From Stenotrophomonas sp. MMGLT7 (GTDB taxonomy: Bacteria; Pseudomonadota; Gammaproteobacteria; Xanthomonadales; Xanthomonadaceae): 64,000 bases of DNA. Below the pieces are notes generated by a model. The model saw nothing but the letters and a program-made list of their open reading frames with translations. It searched no databases and was not told the origin of the DNA. Positions within the stretch are counted from its first letter, which is position 1. Each line of letters begins with the position of its first letter. Positions 38,237 through 49,938 of the stretch are shown here, piece by piece. Location of the stretch: NCBI RefSeq assembly GCF_021168555.1, contig NZ_JAJOZS010000001.1, forward strand, positions 186,001-250,000. The letters run 5' to 3'. Both the position numbers and the translations under genes were made by a program.

Positions 38237-38311
38237 TGCTCACTCCGATTCTTGTTCTTCTAATGGGCCCGGCCGGCCGATCTCACCCATCACCCGCCCG
38301 GGATACCGATG

Positions 38312-39298
38312 TTACACGGCCGCGGCGCCCGCGGCTGTGCCGGGGACGGCCATGAAGCGCGAAATCGCATCATCGATGGCCGCCCGCTGGCTCGCTGGAT
38401 CGAACCAAAGCGTATCCAACTGGCCGCGCAGCCAGGTGAGCTGGCGCTTGGCCAGCTGCCGGGTGGCATGGACGGCGCGCGCGCGGAACTCGTCGAACGT
38501 GGTGGCGCCGTCCAGGTGTTCCCATGCCTGGCGGTAGCCGACGGCGCGGATCGCCGGCAGGTCCAGCGGCTGCGCCACCTGCCGCATCGCGTCGAGCGCG
38601 CGCAGCGCCCGCACCTCGTCCAGGAAGCCCAGCTCCAGCATGGCGTCCAGGCGCCGCTCGATGCGCCGGTGCAGCGTCGCCCGCTCGGCCGGTGCCAGCA
38701 CCAGCCTGAGCACGCGCACCGGCAGCGGCGGTGCCGGCGACGGCTGCGCCTGCCAGTGACTGATCGGCCTGCCGCTGGCGCGGAACACTTCCAGCGCCCG
38801 CTGGATGCGCTGCGGATCGGTGGCATGGATGCGCGCGGCGGCGACCGGGTCGATGGCCGCCAGCTGCGCATGCAGCGCCGGCCAGCCGCGCTCGGCGGCT
38901 TCGGCGGCGATAGCCGCGCGGATGGCCGGATCGGCGCCCGGCATCGGCGAAAGCCCGCGCAGCAGCGCCTGGAAGTACAGGCCGGTGCCACCGGCCAGGA
39001 TCGGCAGCCTGCCGCGACCGACGATGCCGGCGATGGCCGTGCGCGCATCGGCGGCGAACTCGGCAGCCGAGTAGCCCTGCCAGGGATCGCGCAGGTCCAG
39101 CAGATGGTGCGGCGCGCGCACGCGCAGAGCCGCGTCGGGCTTGGCCGCGCCGATGTCCAGGCCGCGGTAGACCAGCGCCGAGTCCACGCTGACGATCTCC
39201 CCGCCCAGCCGTTGGGCCAGTTCGATCGCCACCGCGGTCTTGCCCGAGGCGGTCGGCCCCATCAGGGCGATGGCAGGTGGCCGGGTATCGGCCGGCAT
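38312..39298 (-). CDS. miaA: tRNA dimethylallyltransferase
   Basis: 328 residues. Adds the dimethylallyl group to A37 of tRNAs that read UNN codons. P-loop [32 protein letters not shown] contains the catalytic Asp; [13 protein letters not shown] and [13 protein letters not shown] follow. The ATG shares a base with the folP stop (TGATG), so the two are coupled; an apparent 26-residue N-terminal extension lies inside folP and is disregarded. Confidence 0.97.
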   Translation of the reverse strand: MPADTRPPAIALMGPTASGKTAVAIELAQRLGGEIVSVDSALVYRGLDIGAAKPDAALRVRAPHHLLDLRDPWQGYSAAEFAADARTAIAGIVGRGRLPILAGGTGLYFQALLRGLSPMPGADPAIRAAIAAEAAERGWPALHAQLAAIDPVAAARIHATDPQRIQRALEVFRASGRPISHWQAQPSPAPPLPVRVLRLVLAPAERATLHRRIERRLDAMLELGFLDEVRALRALDAMRQVAQPLDLPAIRAVGYRQAWEHLDGATTFDEFRARAVHATRQLAKRQLTWLRGQLDTLWFDPASQRAAIDDAISRFMAVPGTAAGAAAV

Positions 39299-40197
39299 CA
39301 GTCCTCGTCCGGCCAGCGGATCGCCGCTGCGGGAGCGGCCTGCCGTGGCGCCGGCACCGCGGCCACCGCCTGCCATACCTTGATCGCGTCCACCGTGGCG
39401 GCGACGTCATGCACCCGCAGCAGCATCGCCCCGCGCTGAGCGGCGACCAGGTGCGCGGCCACCGAGGCGGCGACGCGTTCGCTCGGCTCGCTGCGGCCGG
39501 TGACCTCGCCCAGGCTGCGCTTGCGCGAAAGCCCGGCCAGCACCGGCACGCCGAGGTCGGCGAAACGATCCAGCCCGGCCAGCAGGGCGAAGTTGTGGGC
39601 GGTGGTCTTGCCGAAGCCGAAGCCCGGATCGACGACGATCCGGCGCCGCTCGATGCCGGCCATCTCGGCGGCGAAGATGCGCTCGGCCAGGAACCGGTGC
39701 ACCTGCCCGACCACGTCGTCGTAGTGCGGTGCATCCTGCATCGATCCCGGCTCGCCGAGCATGTGCATCAGCACCACCGGCACCCCGAGTGCGGCGGCAG
39801 CATCGAGCGCGCCGGGCTGCCGCAACGCGTGGATGTCGTTGATCATGCCGGCCCCGGCGGCCACCGCGGCGCGCATCACCTCCGGCTTGAAGGTATCGAT
39901 GCTGATCGGCAGCGCGGTCTCGCGCGCCAGCCGCTCGATCACCGGCAGCACCCGGCGCAGTTCCTCTTCCAGCGGTACCGGCGCGGCACCGGGGCGGGTC
40001 GATTCGCCGCCGATGTCGAGGATGTCGGCGCCTTCGGCAGCCAGTCCCAGCCCGTGCGCCACCGCCGCTTCCGTCGTGTCGTGGCGGCCGCCGTCGGAGA
40101 ACGAATCGGGGGTGACGTTGACGATCCCCATCACCCGCGGGCGGTCCAGGCGCAGTCGCCGTCCGCCGCAGTCCAGCTCGGGCACGATGTCGAACAT
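39298..40197 (-). CDS. folP: Dihydropteroate synthase
   Basis: 299 residues from the ATG giving MFDIVPELD. Condenses dihydropterin pyrophosphate with p-aminobenzoate; target of sulfonamides. Motifs [46 protein letters not shown] and GLSRKR. Its substrate is made by FolK (6.3 kb). Preceded at 2 bp by a small membrane protein gene and followed by miaA with one shared base. Confidence 0.97.
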   Translation of the reverse strand: MFDIVPELDCGGRRLRLDRPRVMGIVNVTPDSFSDGGRHDTTEAAVAHGLGLAAEGADILDIGGESTRPGAAPVPLEEELRRVLPVIERLARETALPISIDTFKPEVMRAAVAAGAGMINDIHALRQPGALDAAAALGVPVVLMHMLGEPGSMQDAPHYDDVVGQVHRFLAERIFAAEMAGIERRRIVVDPGFGFGKTTAHNFALLAGLDRFADLGVPVLAGLSRKRSLGEVTGRSEPSERVAASVAAHLVAAQRGAMLLRVHDVAATVDAIKVWQAVAAVPAPRQAAPAAAIRWPDED

Positions 40198-40199
40198 CC

Positions 40200-40382
40200 T
40201 CAGCGCCCCTTCTTCTCGTGGCGGACGACCTTCCACGCGGTCAGCGCGCAGCCGGCGGCGAAGCCGATGATGCCGCCCAGCAGGTAGTTTCCCGACCACA
40301 CGCCGATGATCACCGCCAATGCGGTGGCCATGACGATCTCGGGCAGGGCCGAGGGGGATTTGTCCTGCTCGGGCTCGGACAT
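40200..40382 (-). CDS. 60-residue membrane protein between ftsH and folP
   Basis: Short gene from the ATG giving MSEPEQDKSPSALPE. An acidic start is followed by two adjoining hydrophobic segments (about 15-30, EIVMATALAVIIGVWSG; 32-50, LLGGIIGFAAGCALTAW) and a basic tail RHEKKGR. Only 2 bp separate its stop from the folP start, which supports expression as an operon. No family recognised; it resembles small AtpI/AtpZ-like hairpin proteins only in size and layout. Confidence 0.65.
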   Translation of the reverse strand: MSEPEQDKSPSALPEIVMATALAVIIGVWSGNYLLGGIIGFAAGCALTAWKVVRHEKKGR

Positions 40383-40703
40383 CGCGATCTTCTCCAGTGC
40401 GGTCGGGCCGCCATTCTCGCCCGGATCGTGGGTTAAGGGCGGCGCAAGGCCGTGGTTTGCGGCTTCAGGGAACCCGGGGGCGGGAGCCATCCGGCCGCTG
40501 GGCCTGCCGTGCGCGTCCATGCCCGCGCCGCTTCTTTGCCCGGAGCCCCGCCGCGGTCCTGCCAATCGTCATGGATCCGGGCTCGCATGGCGGAGCCTGT
40601 CGCCCCGGATGTTTGTGCCGCCGGGCCCCTCGACAACGAGGCGGGCCGGGATCGCTCCCGGCCCGTCAGTCTCGTCTCGTTGTGCGGACGCTCGCCGCGC
40701 GGC
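40383..40703 (-). terminator. Gene-free stretch after ftsH with a 10-bp hairpin
   Basis: 321 bp. The only notable structure is CGGGCCGGGA-TCGC-TCCCGGCCCG at 40642-40665, a perfect stem 39 bp beyond the ftsH stop. There is no T-run, so it may be a weak terminator or an mRNA 3' end stabiliser. No ORF with credible content. Confidence 0.5.
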
Positions 40704-42650
<1,947 letters not shown>

Positions 42651-42705
42651 CGGCTCCGGGGTTTCCTTGTCCTGCTGTATCGGTTTCGAAAGTACGGGAG
42701 GCAGC

Positions 42706-43338
42706 TTACTTCATCTGCGAGCGCTTGCCCTGGCCCAGTGCATACACCTCCGGCGAACGCTTGCGCGAGGCCGCCGGCTTGCGGATCAGCACCTTGTCGT
42801 AACGGCGCCGAAGCTCGCGGACGTAGTCGTCGAAACCCACGCCCTGGAACAGCTTGATCAGGAACGCCCCGCCGGGCCTGAGATGGTTGTCGGCAAAGTC
42901 CATCGCAAGCTCGGCCAGGTGCATCATCCGCGGCTGATCGACCGCGTCCATGCCACTCTTATTGGGGGCCATATCCGACAGCACAAGGTCGACCGGCCGA
43001 TCCCCGAGCATGGCTTCGAACTGGGATAGGACGTTTTCTTGCCTGAAGTCACCGTGAAGGAACTCCACGCCGGCCAGCGGCGGCATCTCCAGGATGTCCA
43101 GCGCCAGCACCCGCCCGCGCTCGCCCAGCGACTTGCGCACCTGCTGCGACCAGCCGCCCGGGGCCGCGCCCAGGTCCACCACCACCATGTCCGGCCGCAG
43201 CAGCTGGTCGCGCTCGAGCAGCTCCTCGAGCTTGTACGCCGCACGCGAGCGCATGCCCTCGGACTGGGCCTTCTTCACGTAGGGATCGGCGAAATGCTCG
43301 CGGAGCCAGCGCTGGCTGCTCTTGCTTCGGGTGGCCAT
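42706..43338 (-). CDS. rlmE: 23S rRNA 2'-O-methyltransferase RlmE (FtsJ/RrmJ)
   Basis: 210 residues from the ATG giving [11 protein letters not shown]; an upstream in-frame ATG (43365) would add 9 residues. Methylates U2552 of the 23S A-loop. SAM site [13 protein letters not shown]; catalytic K-D-K-E residues in [20 protein letters not shown] and FLIKLFQG. Divergent from yhbY across about 64 bp, the usual arrangement. Confidence 0.96.
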   Translation of the reverse strand: MATRSKSSQRWLREHFADPYVKKAQSEGMRSRAAYKLEELLERDQLLRPDMVVVDLGAAPGGWSQQVRKSLGERGRVLALDILEMPPLAGVEFLHGDFRQENVLSQFEAMLGDRPVDLVLSDMAPNKSGMDAVDQPRMMHLAELAMDFADNHLRPGGAFLIKLFQGVGFDDYVRELRRRYDKVLIRKPAASRKRSPEVYALGQGKRSQMK

Positions 43339-43402
43339 GGCGGTACAGCGGGAACGGGTGCTCATGATACCCTGAACACCCTTGGCTACCGTCCCATCCT
43401 GC

Positions 43403-43708
43403 ATGTCCATCGTCTTGACCTCGGCCCAGAACCGTTTCCTTCGTGGCCAGGCCCATGACCTCAAGGCGCTGCTGCAGATCGGCGGCAAAGGCATCACCCC
43501 CGCGTTCCTGGCCGAGCTGGACGAAGTGCTCGAGCGCCACGAACTGATCAAGGTGAAGGTCGGGGCTGAGGATCGCGAAGTGCGCGACGCCATGATCGCC
43601 GACCTGGTCGGGCGCAGCGGCAGCGCGCTGGTGCAGCGCATCGGCCACGTGGCGGTGCTGTACCGTCCCAGCAAGGAAAAGCGCCAGATCGTGCTGCCGC
43701 GCAGCTGA
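43403..43708 (+). CDS. yhbY: YhbY family RNA-binding protein (CRM domain)
   Basis: 101 residues from the ATG giving MSIVLTSAQNRFLRG. Single CRM domain with the GxxG loop in ALLQIGGKGIT and HELIKVKVG. YhbY associates with pre-50S particles in E. coli. Followed after 16 bp by the Mth938-domain gene in the same direction. Confidence 0.92.
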   Translation: MSIVLTSAQNRFLRGQAHDLKALLQIGGKGITPAFLAELDEVLERHELIKVKVGAEDREVRDAMIADLVGRSGSALVQRIGHVAVLYRPSKEKRQIVLPRS

Positions 43709-43724
43709 GCGCAGGGTACCCGGC

Positions 43725-44102
43725 ATGCAGTTGACCCAGGAACTCCCCGACTACACCTACGCGCTGAAATCCGCCGACGGGCGCAGCGCCCGGGTCAACG
43801 ACCTGTTGCTGCAGCGCAGCTTCATCCTGATGCCGGACCAACTGGTCGAGGAGTGGCCGGTCGGCGCCGACGCGGCGACATTGCAACCGGGGCAGATGAT
43901 CCCGGTGCTGGAACTGCAGCCGGCACTGGTGCTGCTGGGCACCGGCACCCGCCAGGTATTCCCGGCGGTCGAGGTGATGGCGGCGTTCCTGACCCGCGGC
44001 ATCGGCATCGAGATCATGGACAACGCGGCCGCGGCGCGGACCTACAACGTGCTGGCAAGCGAAGGCCGGCGGGTCGCCGCGGCGTTTCTGCTTGGAGCCT
44101 GA
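43725..44102 (+). CDS. Mth938/DUF498 domain protein
   Basis: 125 residues. Family motif region WPVGADAATLQP and LLGTGTRQVFPAVEVMAAFLTRGIGIEIMDNAAAARTYNVL, typical of the DUF498/Mth938-like fold (also in mitochondrial NDUFAF3). No catalytic site is known for the bacterial members. Probably cotranscribed with yhbY. A weak AAAGGC/GCCTTT hairpin at 44141-44160 may end the transcript. Confidence 0.85.
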   Translation: MQLTQELPDYTYALKSADGRSARVNDLLLQRSFILMPDQLVEEWPVGADAATLQPGQMIPVLELQPALVLLGTGTRQVFPAVEVMAAFLTRGIGIEIMDNAAAARTYNVLASEGRRVAAAFLLGA

Positions 44103-44307
44103 CGGGGTCTGGATTGGGGATTGGGGATTCGTGATTGGGGAAAGGCGAGGCGAGGCCTTTTGCCACTCCTCAATCCCGCCCTTCGATGAGACGTGGGCAG
44201 CCCCCTACCCTGCGTGCACGGCAGCCGCGCGCCAGTCCCACCCGGTCGACGCGCAAGGTGGCGGCTCCCCGGGGCACCGGGGACGCAACCCGACCTACTT
44301 GCGGGAA

Positions 44308-44647
44308 GGTACAGCAGCGGGTCGACCGGCTTGCCGTCGTAGCGGGCGAGCCGGCGCCGCCTACGGTCCATCGGACCGTGGCGCCGGGGAGCGCCCGGCG
44401 CGCTGCGCCGGGCCGGGGATCCGCTCGTCACGCCGAGGCGGCGCTCATTTCCTGGGCAGGTACAGCAGCGGGTCCACCGGCTTGCCGTTGTAGCGGGCGA
44501 GCCGGCGCCGCCTACGGTCCATCGGACCGTGGCGCCGGGGAGCGCCCGGCGCGCTGCGCCGGGCCGGGGATCCGCTCGTCACGCCGAGGCGGCGCTCATT
44601 TCCTGGGCAGGTACAGCAGCGGGTCCACCGGCTTGCCGTTGTAGCGG
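44308..44647. repeat. 151-bp direct tandem repeat containing the 3' end of nlpD (2.25 copies)
   Basis: Copy A 44308-44458 and copy B 44459-44609 differ at 2 positions; a 38-bp partial copy C (44610-44647) is the nlpD coding end. Each unit carries the reverse-strand codons for [14 protein letters not shown], and the A/B and B/C junctions restore RK-stop. A strong hairpin (GGCGCC...CGGTCC-ATC-GGACCG...GGCGCC) lies in each unit. The rest of the 44103-44595 interval shows only short ATTGGGGA repeats at 44112-44140. Confidence 0.92.
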
Positions 44648-45381
44648 ATCTCGAAGTGCAGCATGTCGCGCGCGGCGCCGCTGCGGCCCATCTCGGCGAT
44701 CTGCTCGCCGGCCTTGACCCGCTGCCCCTCGTTGACCAGGCGCTTGCGGTTGTGGCCGTAGGCCGACAGCCACTGCTCGTTGTGCTTGACGATGATCAGT
44801 TCGCCGTAGCCGACCAGGCCGGCGCCGGAATACACCACCACGCCGTCGGCGGCGGCGCGTACCGCCTGGCCGCTGGCGCCGGCGATGTCCACGCCCTGCT
44901 TGGTGGCCTCGCCGGCGACGAAGTTGCCGACCACGACGCCGTCGGCCGGCCAGCGCCAGCTGAACCCGCTGCTCACCGGCGCCGCAACCGGCGCCGGCTG
45001 CGATGCGGGCGGCGGCGTGGCCTGGCTGCCCTGCGTCGGCCGCGCCGCGATCGTGCCGCGGCCGGCGCTGCTGCCCGGCGGGTACAGCCGCAGGGTCTGG
45101 CCGGGATAGATGGTGTTGGGCGAGGACAGGTTGTTCCAGGTGGCCAGGTCCATCGGCGTGATGTTGTGCTGGCGGGCGATGGCATACAGCGTGTCGCCGC
45201 GCTTGACCACCACGCTCGCGCCCGGGCGCGGAACCGATCTCGCCGGCACCGACGAGCCGCCGGCGGAGCTCCCGCCCCCCTGCTTGCTCACCACGGTGGC
45301 GGTCCCGCACGCGCTCAGCGCGGCCAGCGCGAGGCCCCATGCCATCAGCCGCAGCGGCTTGTCCAATCGATCAACGCTCAT
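44596..45381 (-). CDS. nlpD: NlpD-like LysM/LytM lipoprotein (amidase activator)
   Basis: 261 residues from the ATG giving [12 protein letters not shown], with GGAGAG upstream; an in-frame ATG at 45399 is possible. Lipobox LSAC puts the lipidated Cys near residue 25. LysM domain about 55-105 ([30 protein letters not shown]); C-terminal LytM/M23 domain about 140-261. As in E. coli NlpD, the domain lacks the full zinc set ([30 protein letters not shown]), so it should activate AmiC rather than cut peptidoglycan. Its 3' end is tandemly duplicated downstream. Confidence 0.92.
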   Translation of the reverse strand: MSVDRLDKPLRLMAWGLALAALSACGTATVVSKQGGGSSAGGSSVPARSVPRPGASVVVKRGDTLYAIARQHNITPMDLATWNNLSSPNTIYPGQTLRLYPPGSSAGRGTIAARPTQGSQATPPPASQPAPVAAPVSSGFSWRWPADGVVVGNFVAGEATKQGVDIAGASGQAVRAAADGVVVYSGAGLVGYGELIIVKHNEQWLSAYGHNRKRLVNEGQRVKAGEQIAEMGRSGAARDMLHFEIRYNGKPVDPLLYLPRK

Positions 45382-45469
45382 CCGAATCTCGCTCTCCATA
45401 AGATGTCCGGCCTGCGCCGGTCCCATCGACTCTCTGCAACACCCGGCGCCGGACCCGCCCGCCGCCGGA

Positions 45470-46129
45470 TCACCCGGTGACGCGCTGGAACAGCTGGTGC
45501 ACGGCGACGCCGCCGCCGCCGATCAGGACACTGAAATAGACGATGGTGGCGATGTTCGCCAGGTGGCCCAGCATAATCGCCCCGCCGTCGCGCTGGATCA
45601 TGCCGATCGCGTAGAACAACAGCGCGATGCCCGGGATCGTGTTGCTGAAGGGAATGAACCCGAACGGCGCCATCAGCAGCAGCGCGGCCAGGATGAAGGC
45701 CAGGTTGTTGAACAGCTCGGTGCCGCGGCCGCGCGCCAAGGCGCTCAACCGATGCGGGTGGCTGACCTTCTCCAGCCGCCGCACCCACTCCAGCCCGCGG
45801 GTCAGCGCCGGGCGCAGCTTCGCCGCGGGCAGTGCACGGTTGCGGAGACGGGCGGGCAGCCACAGCGGGCGTCCGCGCACGCGGCTGATGCCGACCAGCA
45901 GGATCGCCGCGCCGAACACCGTGCTCACGCCCGGGATCGACACCGGGATCAGGAACACCAGCGTCAGCAGCATCGTCAGCAGCAGCAGGCCTTCGTCGCC
46001 GAACACGTCCAGCAGTTCGCCCAGGCTCAGCTTGTCCTCGGGCAGGTGGTCGATGATCGTCGACAGCTGTTCGCCGAGCGAGGCCCCCTCGTGGTCGGCG
46101 ACCTGGCCGCTTCCATTGCTCGAATCCAT
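45470..46129 (-). CDS. ExoD family membrane protein
   Basis: 219 residues from the ATG giving [13 protein letters not shown]. ExoD (exopolysaccharide synthesis) features: [41 protein letters not shown], then the segment [20 protein letters not shown] and C-terminal hydrophobic helices, four to five membrane segments in all. ExoD affects exopolysaccharide in rhizobia; the mechanism is unknown. Located between pcm and nlpD in the surE-pcm-exoD-nlpD run. Confidence 0.82.
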   Translation of the reverse strand: MDSSNGSGQVADHEGASLGEQLSTIIDHLPEDKLSLGELLDVFGDEGLLLLTMLLTLVFLIPVSIPGVSTVFGAAILLVGISRVRGRPLWLPARLRNRALPAAKLRPALTRGLEWVRRLEKVSHPHRLSALARGRGTELFNNLAFILAALLLMAPFGFIPFSNTIPGIALLFYAIGMIQRDGGAIMLGHLANIATIVYFSVLIGGGGVAVHQLFQRVTG

Positions 46130-46167
46130 CACCCTCGGTGTCCTCGCGCGGTATCGATTGCCACGGC

Positions 46168-46860
46168 TCAATCCAGCATGCCCGACAGTAGCGGCACGAA
46201 GGTGACCGGCGCCAGAACCTGCTGCTCGGTACTCCCGTCCTCGTTGCGGGTGATCAGCACCAGCGACTGCACGCCGGCGCCGCCGACCGGCGCCACCAGG
46301 CGGCCGCCGACCGCCAGCTGCCCGATCAGCGCATCCACCAGCGCCGGCGCGGCGGCGGTCACCACGATCGCGTCGTAGGGGCCGTGCTCGGGCCAGCCGA
46401 TGCGGCCGTCGTCGTGCTTGCTGCGGATGTTCATGCCGAGCTGGCGGAAGCGCTTGCGCGCCTGCCGCAGCAGGTCGCCGATGCGCTCCACGGTATAGAC
46501 CTCCAGCCCCAGCGCGGCGAGGATCGCGGCCTGGTAGCCGGAGCCGGTCCCCACTTCCAGCACCTTCTTCGGCGCGCACTGCATCACCGCCTCGGTCATG
46601 CGCGCGACCACCCACGGCTGCGAGATGGTCTGCCCGTGGCCGATCGGCAGCGCCGTGTCCTCGTAGGCGCGCGAGGCCAGCGCCTCGTCGATGAACAGGT
46701 GCCGGGGCACGGTGCGGATGGCGTTGAGCACCGCCTCGTCGGCGATGCCGCCGCCGTTATGCGAACCCTCGCGCAGGCGCTCGACCAGGCGGTCGCGCAC
46801 GCGCTGGGAGGTCATGCCGATGCCGACCGCTTCCGGTTGCAGGCGCAGCCGCGGGGTCAT
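46168..46860 (-). CDS. pcm: Protein-L-isoaspartate O-methyltransferase
   Basis: 230 residues from the ATG overlapping the surE stop (ATGA). Repairs isoaspartyl residues using SAM. Motifs: [26 protein letters not shown] (in parts), [16 protein letters not shown] (SAM site), VYTVERI and [11 protein letters not shown]. The N-terminus is ~20 residues longer than E. coli Pcm (208). Confidence 0.96.
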   Translation of the reverse strand: MTPRLRLQPEAVGIGMTSQRVRDRLVERLREGSHNGGGIADEAVLNAIRTVPRHLFIDEALASRAYEDTALPIGHGQTISQPWVVARMTEAVMQCAPKKVLEVGTGSGYQAAILAALGLEVYTVERIGDLLRQARKRFRQLGMNIRSKHDDGRIGWPEHGPYDAIVVTAAAPALVDALIGQLAVGGRLVAPVGGAGVQSLVLITRNEDGSTEQQVLAPVTFVPLLSGMLD

Positions 46861-47636
46861 GCCGGCGCGTCCAGGGCGGCGGTCAGGCCGTCGACCCAGC
46901 TGGCGACCTTCTCCAGCGCCTGGTAGCGGGTCAGGTCGACCTGGATCGGGGTGATGGAGATGTGGCCGGTGCGCACGGCATGGAAATCGGTGCCGGGGCC
47001 GGCGTCCTGCTCGGCACCGGACGGGCCGATCCAGTACACGGTGTGCCCGCGCGGGTCGCTCTGCGGCAGGCACGGCTCGGAACGGTGGCGGTTGCCCAGG
47101 CGGGTCACCTCGAAACCGCGCACCTCCTGCCACGGCAGGTCCGGCACGTTGACGTTGAGGATGGTGTCGGCCGGCAGCGGATCGGCCTTCAGCCGCGCCA
47201 CGATCTCCACCGCGGCGCGCGCGGCAGTCTCGTAGTGGCGTGCTTCCTGCTTGCAGGTCACCAGCGACACCGCCACCGCCGGGAAGCCGAGGAAGCGGCC
47301 TTCCATGGCGGCGGACACGGTACCCGAATAGATCACGTCGTCGCCCATGTTGGCCGCGTTGTTGATCCCGGAGACGACGATGTCCGGCTCGTACTCCAGC
47401 ATGCCGGTCAACGCCAGGTGCACGCAGTCGGTGGGCGTGCCGGCGACCGAGCAGGTGTAGTGGTCGATCCGCTTCAGCCGCACCGGCACGTCCAGCGTCA
47501 GCGAGTTGCTGGCACCGGAGCGGTCGCGGTCCGGTGCCACCACGGTGACCTCGTGTCCGGCGTTGCGCAGCCCTTCGGCAAGAATCCTGATGCCGGGTGC
47601 GTCGACGCCATCGTCGTTGCTGACCAGTACGCGCAT
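46857..47636 (-). CDS. surE: 5'/3'-nucleotidase SurE
   Basis: 259 residues from the ATG giving [15 protein letters not shown]. Metal ligands in SNDDG, Ser39 region SGASNSLT, and [19 protein letters not shown]. Survival-related nucleotidase and exopolyphosphatase. Overlaps pcm by four bases. In xanthomonads truD precedes surE; here the Smr gene and the three-gene redox unit lie between them. Confidence 0.97.
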   Translation of the reverse strand: MRVLVSNDDGVDAPGIRILAEGLRNAGHEVTVVAPDRDRSGASNSLTLDVPVRLKRIDHYTCSVAGTPTDCVHLALTGMLEYEPDIVVSGINNAANMGDDVIYSGTVSAAMEGRFLGFPAVAVSLVTCKQEARHYETAARAAVEIVARLKADPLPADTILNVNVPDLPWQEVRGFEVTRLGNRHRSEPCLPQSDPRGHTVYWIGPSGAEQDAGPGTDFHAVRTGHISITPIQVDLTRYQALEKVASWVDGLTAALDAPA

Positions 47637-47737
47637 GGTGCTCCTCGAAAAACCCGGCCATGATACCGGATGCATCGCCGCCCCTGCCCCTTTTGGCGAT
47701 GTTTTGCCCAGCGGCGCGCGCGCGTTAGGCTGTCGGC

Positions 47738-48292
47738 ATGCCGCACGATCCAGACGACAACGACGCCGAGCTGTTCCGCGCCGCCATCGGCCCGGTCAAG
47801 CCGATGCGGGCGCAGCAGCGCGTGGAAGACAGCCGCCCGAAACCGCGTCCGCACGCACGCATGGCCGAGCGCGACGAGGCCGAGGCGCAGGGCGAGTTCG
47901 CGCGGCTGTTGCACACGGCCGCGCCGCTGGACGGCGGCGACACCGCCAGCCATCGCCGCGACCACGTGCCCGGCCGGCTGCTGCAGCGGCTGCGCCGCGG
48001 CCAGTACGCGGTGCAGGACGAACTGGACCTGCACGGGGCCACCGCCGCGCAGGCCGAGGCGATGCTGCGCCAGTTCCTGGCCGAGGCGCACGCGCACGAC
48101 CATGGCTGCGTGCGCATCATCCACGGCAAGGGGCGACGCCATGCTGAGTCTGGGATGGACGGCGGCGCGCCGGTGCTGAAGAACCTGGTTGACCGGCTGC
48201 TGCGCCAGCGTGCCGACGTGCTGGCCTTCCATTCCGCGCCGCCGGCGCAGGGCGGCACCGGCGCGATGCTGGTGCTGCTGGCACGGGACTAG
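47738..48292 (+). CDS. Smr-domain protein (SmrA/YfcN type)
   Basis: 184 residues. The disordered, Arg-rich N-terminus (1-90) resembles that of stand-alone Smr proteins; the Smr domain is at about 95-184 with LDLHG at 96-100 and the nuclease-type motif RIIHGKGRR, then [12 protein letters not shown]. Related proteins bind or nick nucleic acid, and SmrB-type members act on collided ribosomes. Divergent from surE, convergent with the NuoF-like gene. Confidence 0.88.
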   Translation: MPHDPDDNDAELFRAAIGPVKPMRAQQRVEDSRPKPRPHARMAERDEAEAQGEFARLLHTAAPLDGGDTASHRRDHVPGRLLQRLRRGQYAVQDELDLHGATAAQAEAMLRQFLAEAHAHDHGCVRIIHGKGRRHAESGMDGGAPVLKNLVDRLLRQRADVLAFHSAPPAQGGTGAMLVLLARD

Positions 48293-48690
48293 CGTGATCG
48301 ATTGCCCAGTGGGCCGTGTCCGGCCTGGCAGACCACCGGCCGGTGTTGCGTGGCACGCCTGAAGCCGTCAGAGCCATCCCTCGCGAAGCGGGGCCAGGCC
48401 ACGCAGGCATGCTGTCGTCCGGGACAGTACCCACCGCCGCTCCCGCGAATGCGGTAACGCATGGACGTTGCCGCGATCGGCGCGGACGTCCCTGGACGAT
48501 CAGCCGTGACCGGCCGTTCGGCTGTGGCGAATCACTGCGACTGCCGAGAAGCGCCCACCGCACCGGCGCGGATGGCGAGGACAACGTCCCCCGGGCAAGC
48601 GCAGCGCACCCGGCGACACGGGGCCAACGTGTGACCGCCATCGCGGATGCGCTGCGCCTGCCCGGGTTGCAGGAGCTGCCGTGCCCGCGC
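48293..48690. other. Gene-free stretch between smr and the NuoF-like gene
   Basis: 398 bp between convergent genes. No ORF with credible content, no clear terminator and no repeat was recognised. Confidence 0.5.
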
Positions 48691-49938
48691 TCAGGCGCGG
48701 GCCAGGCCGTACTCCTGCGGGAAGGTGTGCAGCGAGCTCTCGACCACCGTGACCGCGCCGTCGATCAGGCCGCAGCGGCCGCTGCCGGGCAGGATGCGGC
48801 ACAGGTTCTGCAGCGCGCGCAGGTCGTCCACGGTGCCATGCCCGGTGTCCAGGCGGTCGAGCAGGCGAGCCATCTGGAAGGTGCCGCACTTGCACGGCGG
48901 GCACTGGCCGCACGAGCCGGCGGCGAAGAACTCGATGTACTCGGCGACCCTGCGCACGATGCTGGTGCCCTCGGAGACCACGATCATCGCGCCGGTGCCC
49001 AGCCGCGAGCGGCGCTGGCGCACCGAATCGAAGTCCAGCGCCACGTCCAGGTCCGCCGCGGTCAGCAGGGTATTGGACGGGCCGCCGGTGAACACCGCCT
49101 TGAACGCCTTGCCCTCCAGCATGCCGCCGCCGTGGTCGAAGATCAGCGACTGCAGCGAGGTGCCCATCGGCAGCTCGTACAGGCCCGGCTGCAGCACGTC
49201 GCCGGACAGCGAGTACAGCTTGGTACCCACCGCCTCGCCCAGCCCCAGCGCCCGGTACCAGTCGGCGCCGTTGCGCAGGATGTGCGGGACGTTGGCCAGG
49301 GTCTCGGCGTTGTTGAGCAGGGTCGGGGCGCCGGCGACGCCGGACTCGGCGGGGAACGGCGGCTTGCGCCGCGGAAACGGGAAGTTGCCCTCCAGCCAGG
49401 AGATCACCGCGGTCTCCTCGCCGCCGATGTAGCGGCCAGATGTCGCCACCACCTCCATCTGCAGGGGCCGGCCCAGCCGCTTTTCCAGCCGCCCCAGCGG
49501 TTCGCTGCCGCGCCATTGCCCGACCGCCTTGCGCACCTCGGCGATGGCCTGCTCCTGGTGCGGATTGACGTACAGCACGACATGATTGGCATCGACCGCC
49601 AGCGCCGCGATCAGCGCGCCCTCGATCACCTGGTGCGGGGTCCAGCGCAGCAGGTGGCGGTCCTTGAAGGTGCCAGGCTCGTCCTCGTTGGCGTTGCACA
49701 CCACGTAGCGGTCGCAGCCCGGCGTTCCGGCCACGGCGGTCGCCTCCCACTTGCGCCAGGTGGGAAAGCCCGCGCCGCCCATGCCGCGCAGGCCGGCATC
49801 GCGCAGCAGCGGGATGATCGCCGCCGGATCGGCCAGCGCCGCGTTCAGGCCCTCGCCGCCGCCGGCGGCGAACCAGGCGTACAGATCGGCGCCGACCTGG
49901 CGCGAGGGGTGCAGCAGTAGCTGGTTGGCCTCATGCAT
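48691..49938 (-). CDS. Stand-alone NuoF-like NADH-binding flavo-iron-sulfur protein
   Basis: 415 residues, related to the 51-kDa (NuoF) subunit of complex I and to HoxF/FdsB. Glycine-rich NADH/FMN site LRGMGGAGFPTWRKW (50-64), FMN-loop NEDEPGTFKDRH, and the C-terminal 4Fe-4S ligands Cys343, Cys346, Cys349 and Cys389 (SCGQCPPCKCG ... SGRCG). An ~80-residue N-terminal part typical of NuoF precedes this. There is no nuo operon here. It overlaps the fumarate-reductase-like gene by 8 bp, so it probably feeds NADH electrons to that protein. Physiological partner and direction are inferred. Confidence 0.85.
   Translation of the reverse strand: MHEANQLLLHPSRQVGADLYAWFAAGGGEGLNAALADPAAIIPLLRDAGLRGMGGAGFPTWRKWEATAVAGTPGCDRYVVCNANEDEPGTFKDRHLLRWTPHQVIEGALIAALAVDANHVVLYVNPHQEQAIAEVRKAVGQWRGSEPLGRLEKRLGRPLQMEVVATSGRYIGGEETAVISWLEGNFPFPRRKPPFPAESGVAGAPTLLNNAETLANVPHILRNGADWYRALGLGEAVGTKLYSLSGDVLQPGLYELPMGTSLQSLIFDHGGGMLEGKAFKAVFTGGPSNTLLTAADLDVALDFDSVRQRRSRLGTGAMIVVSEGTSIVRRVAEYIEFFAAGSCGQCPPCKCGTFQMARLLDRLDTGHGTVDDLRALQNLCRILPGSGRCGLIDGAVTVVESSLHTFPQEYGLARA

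Noticed and set aside
44135-44717. Plus-strand open frames over the nlpD repeat with repeated PACRRSGRAGAAYGPS-like segments
   Set aside because: The protein repetition follows from the 151-bp DNA duplication; no start signal or family likeness.
45110-46378. 422-codon plus-strand frame over nlpD/exoD
   Set aside because: Shadow of three real minus-strand features; Gln/His/Arg-rich with no domain.
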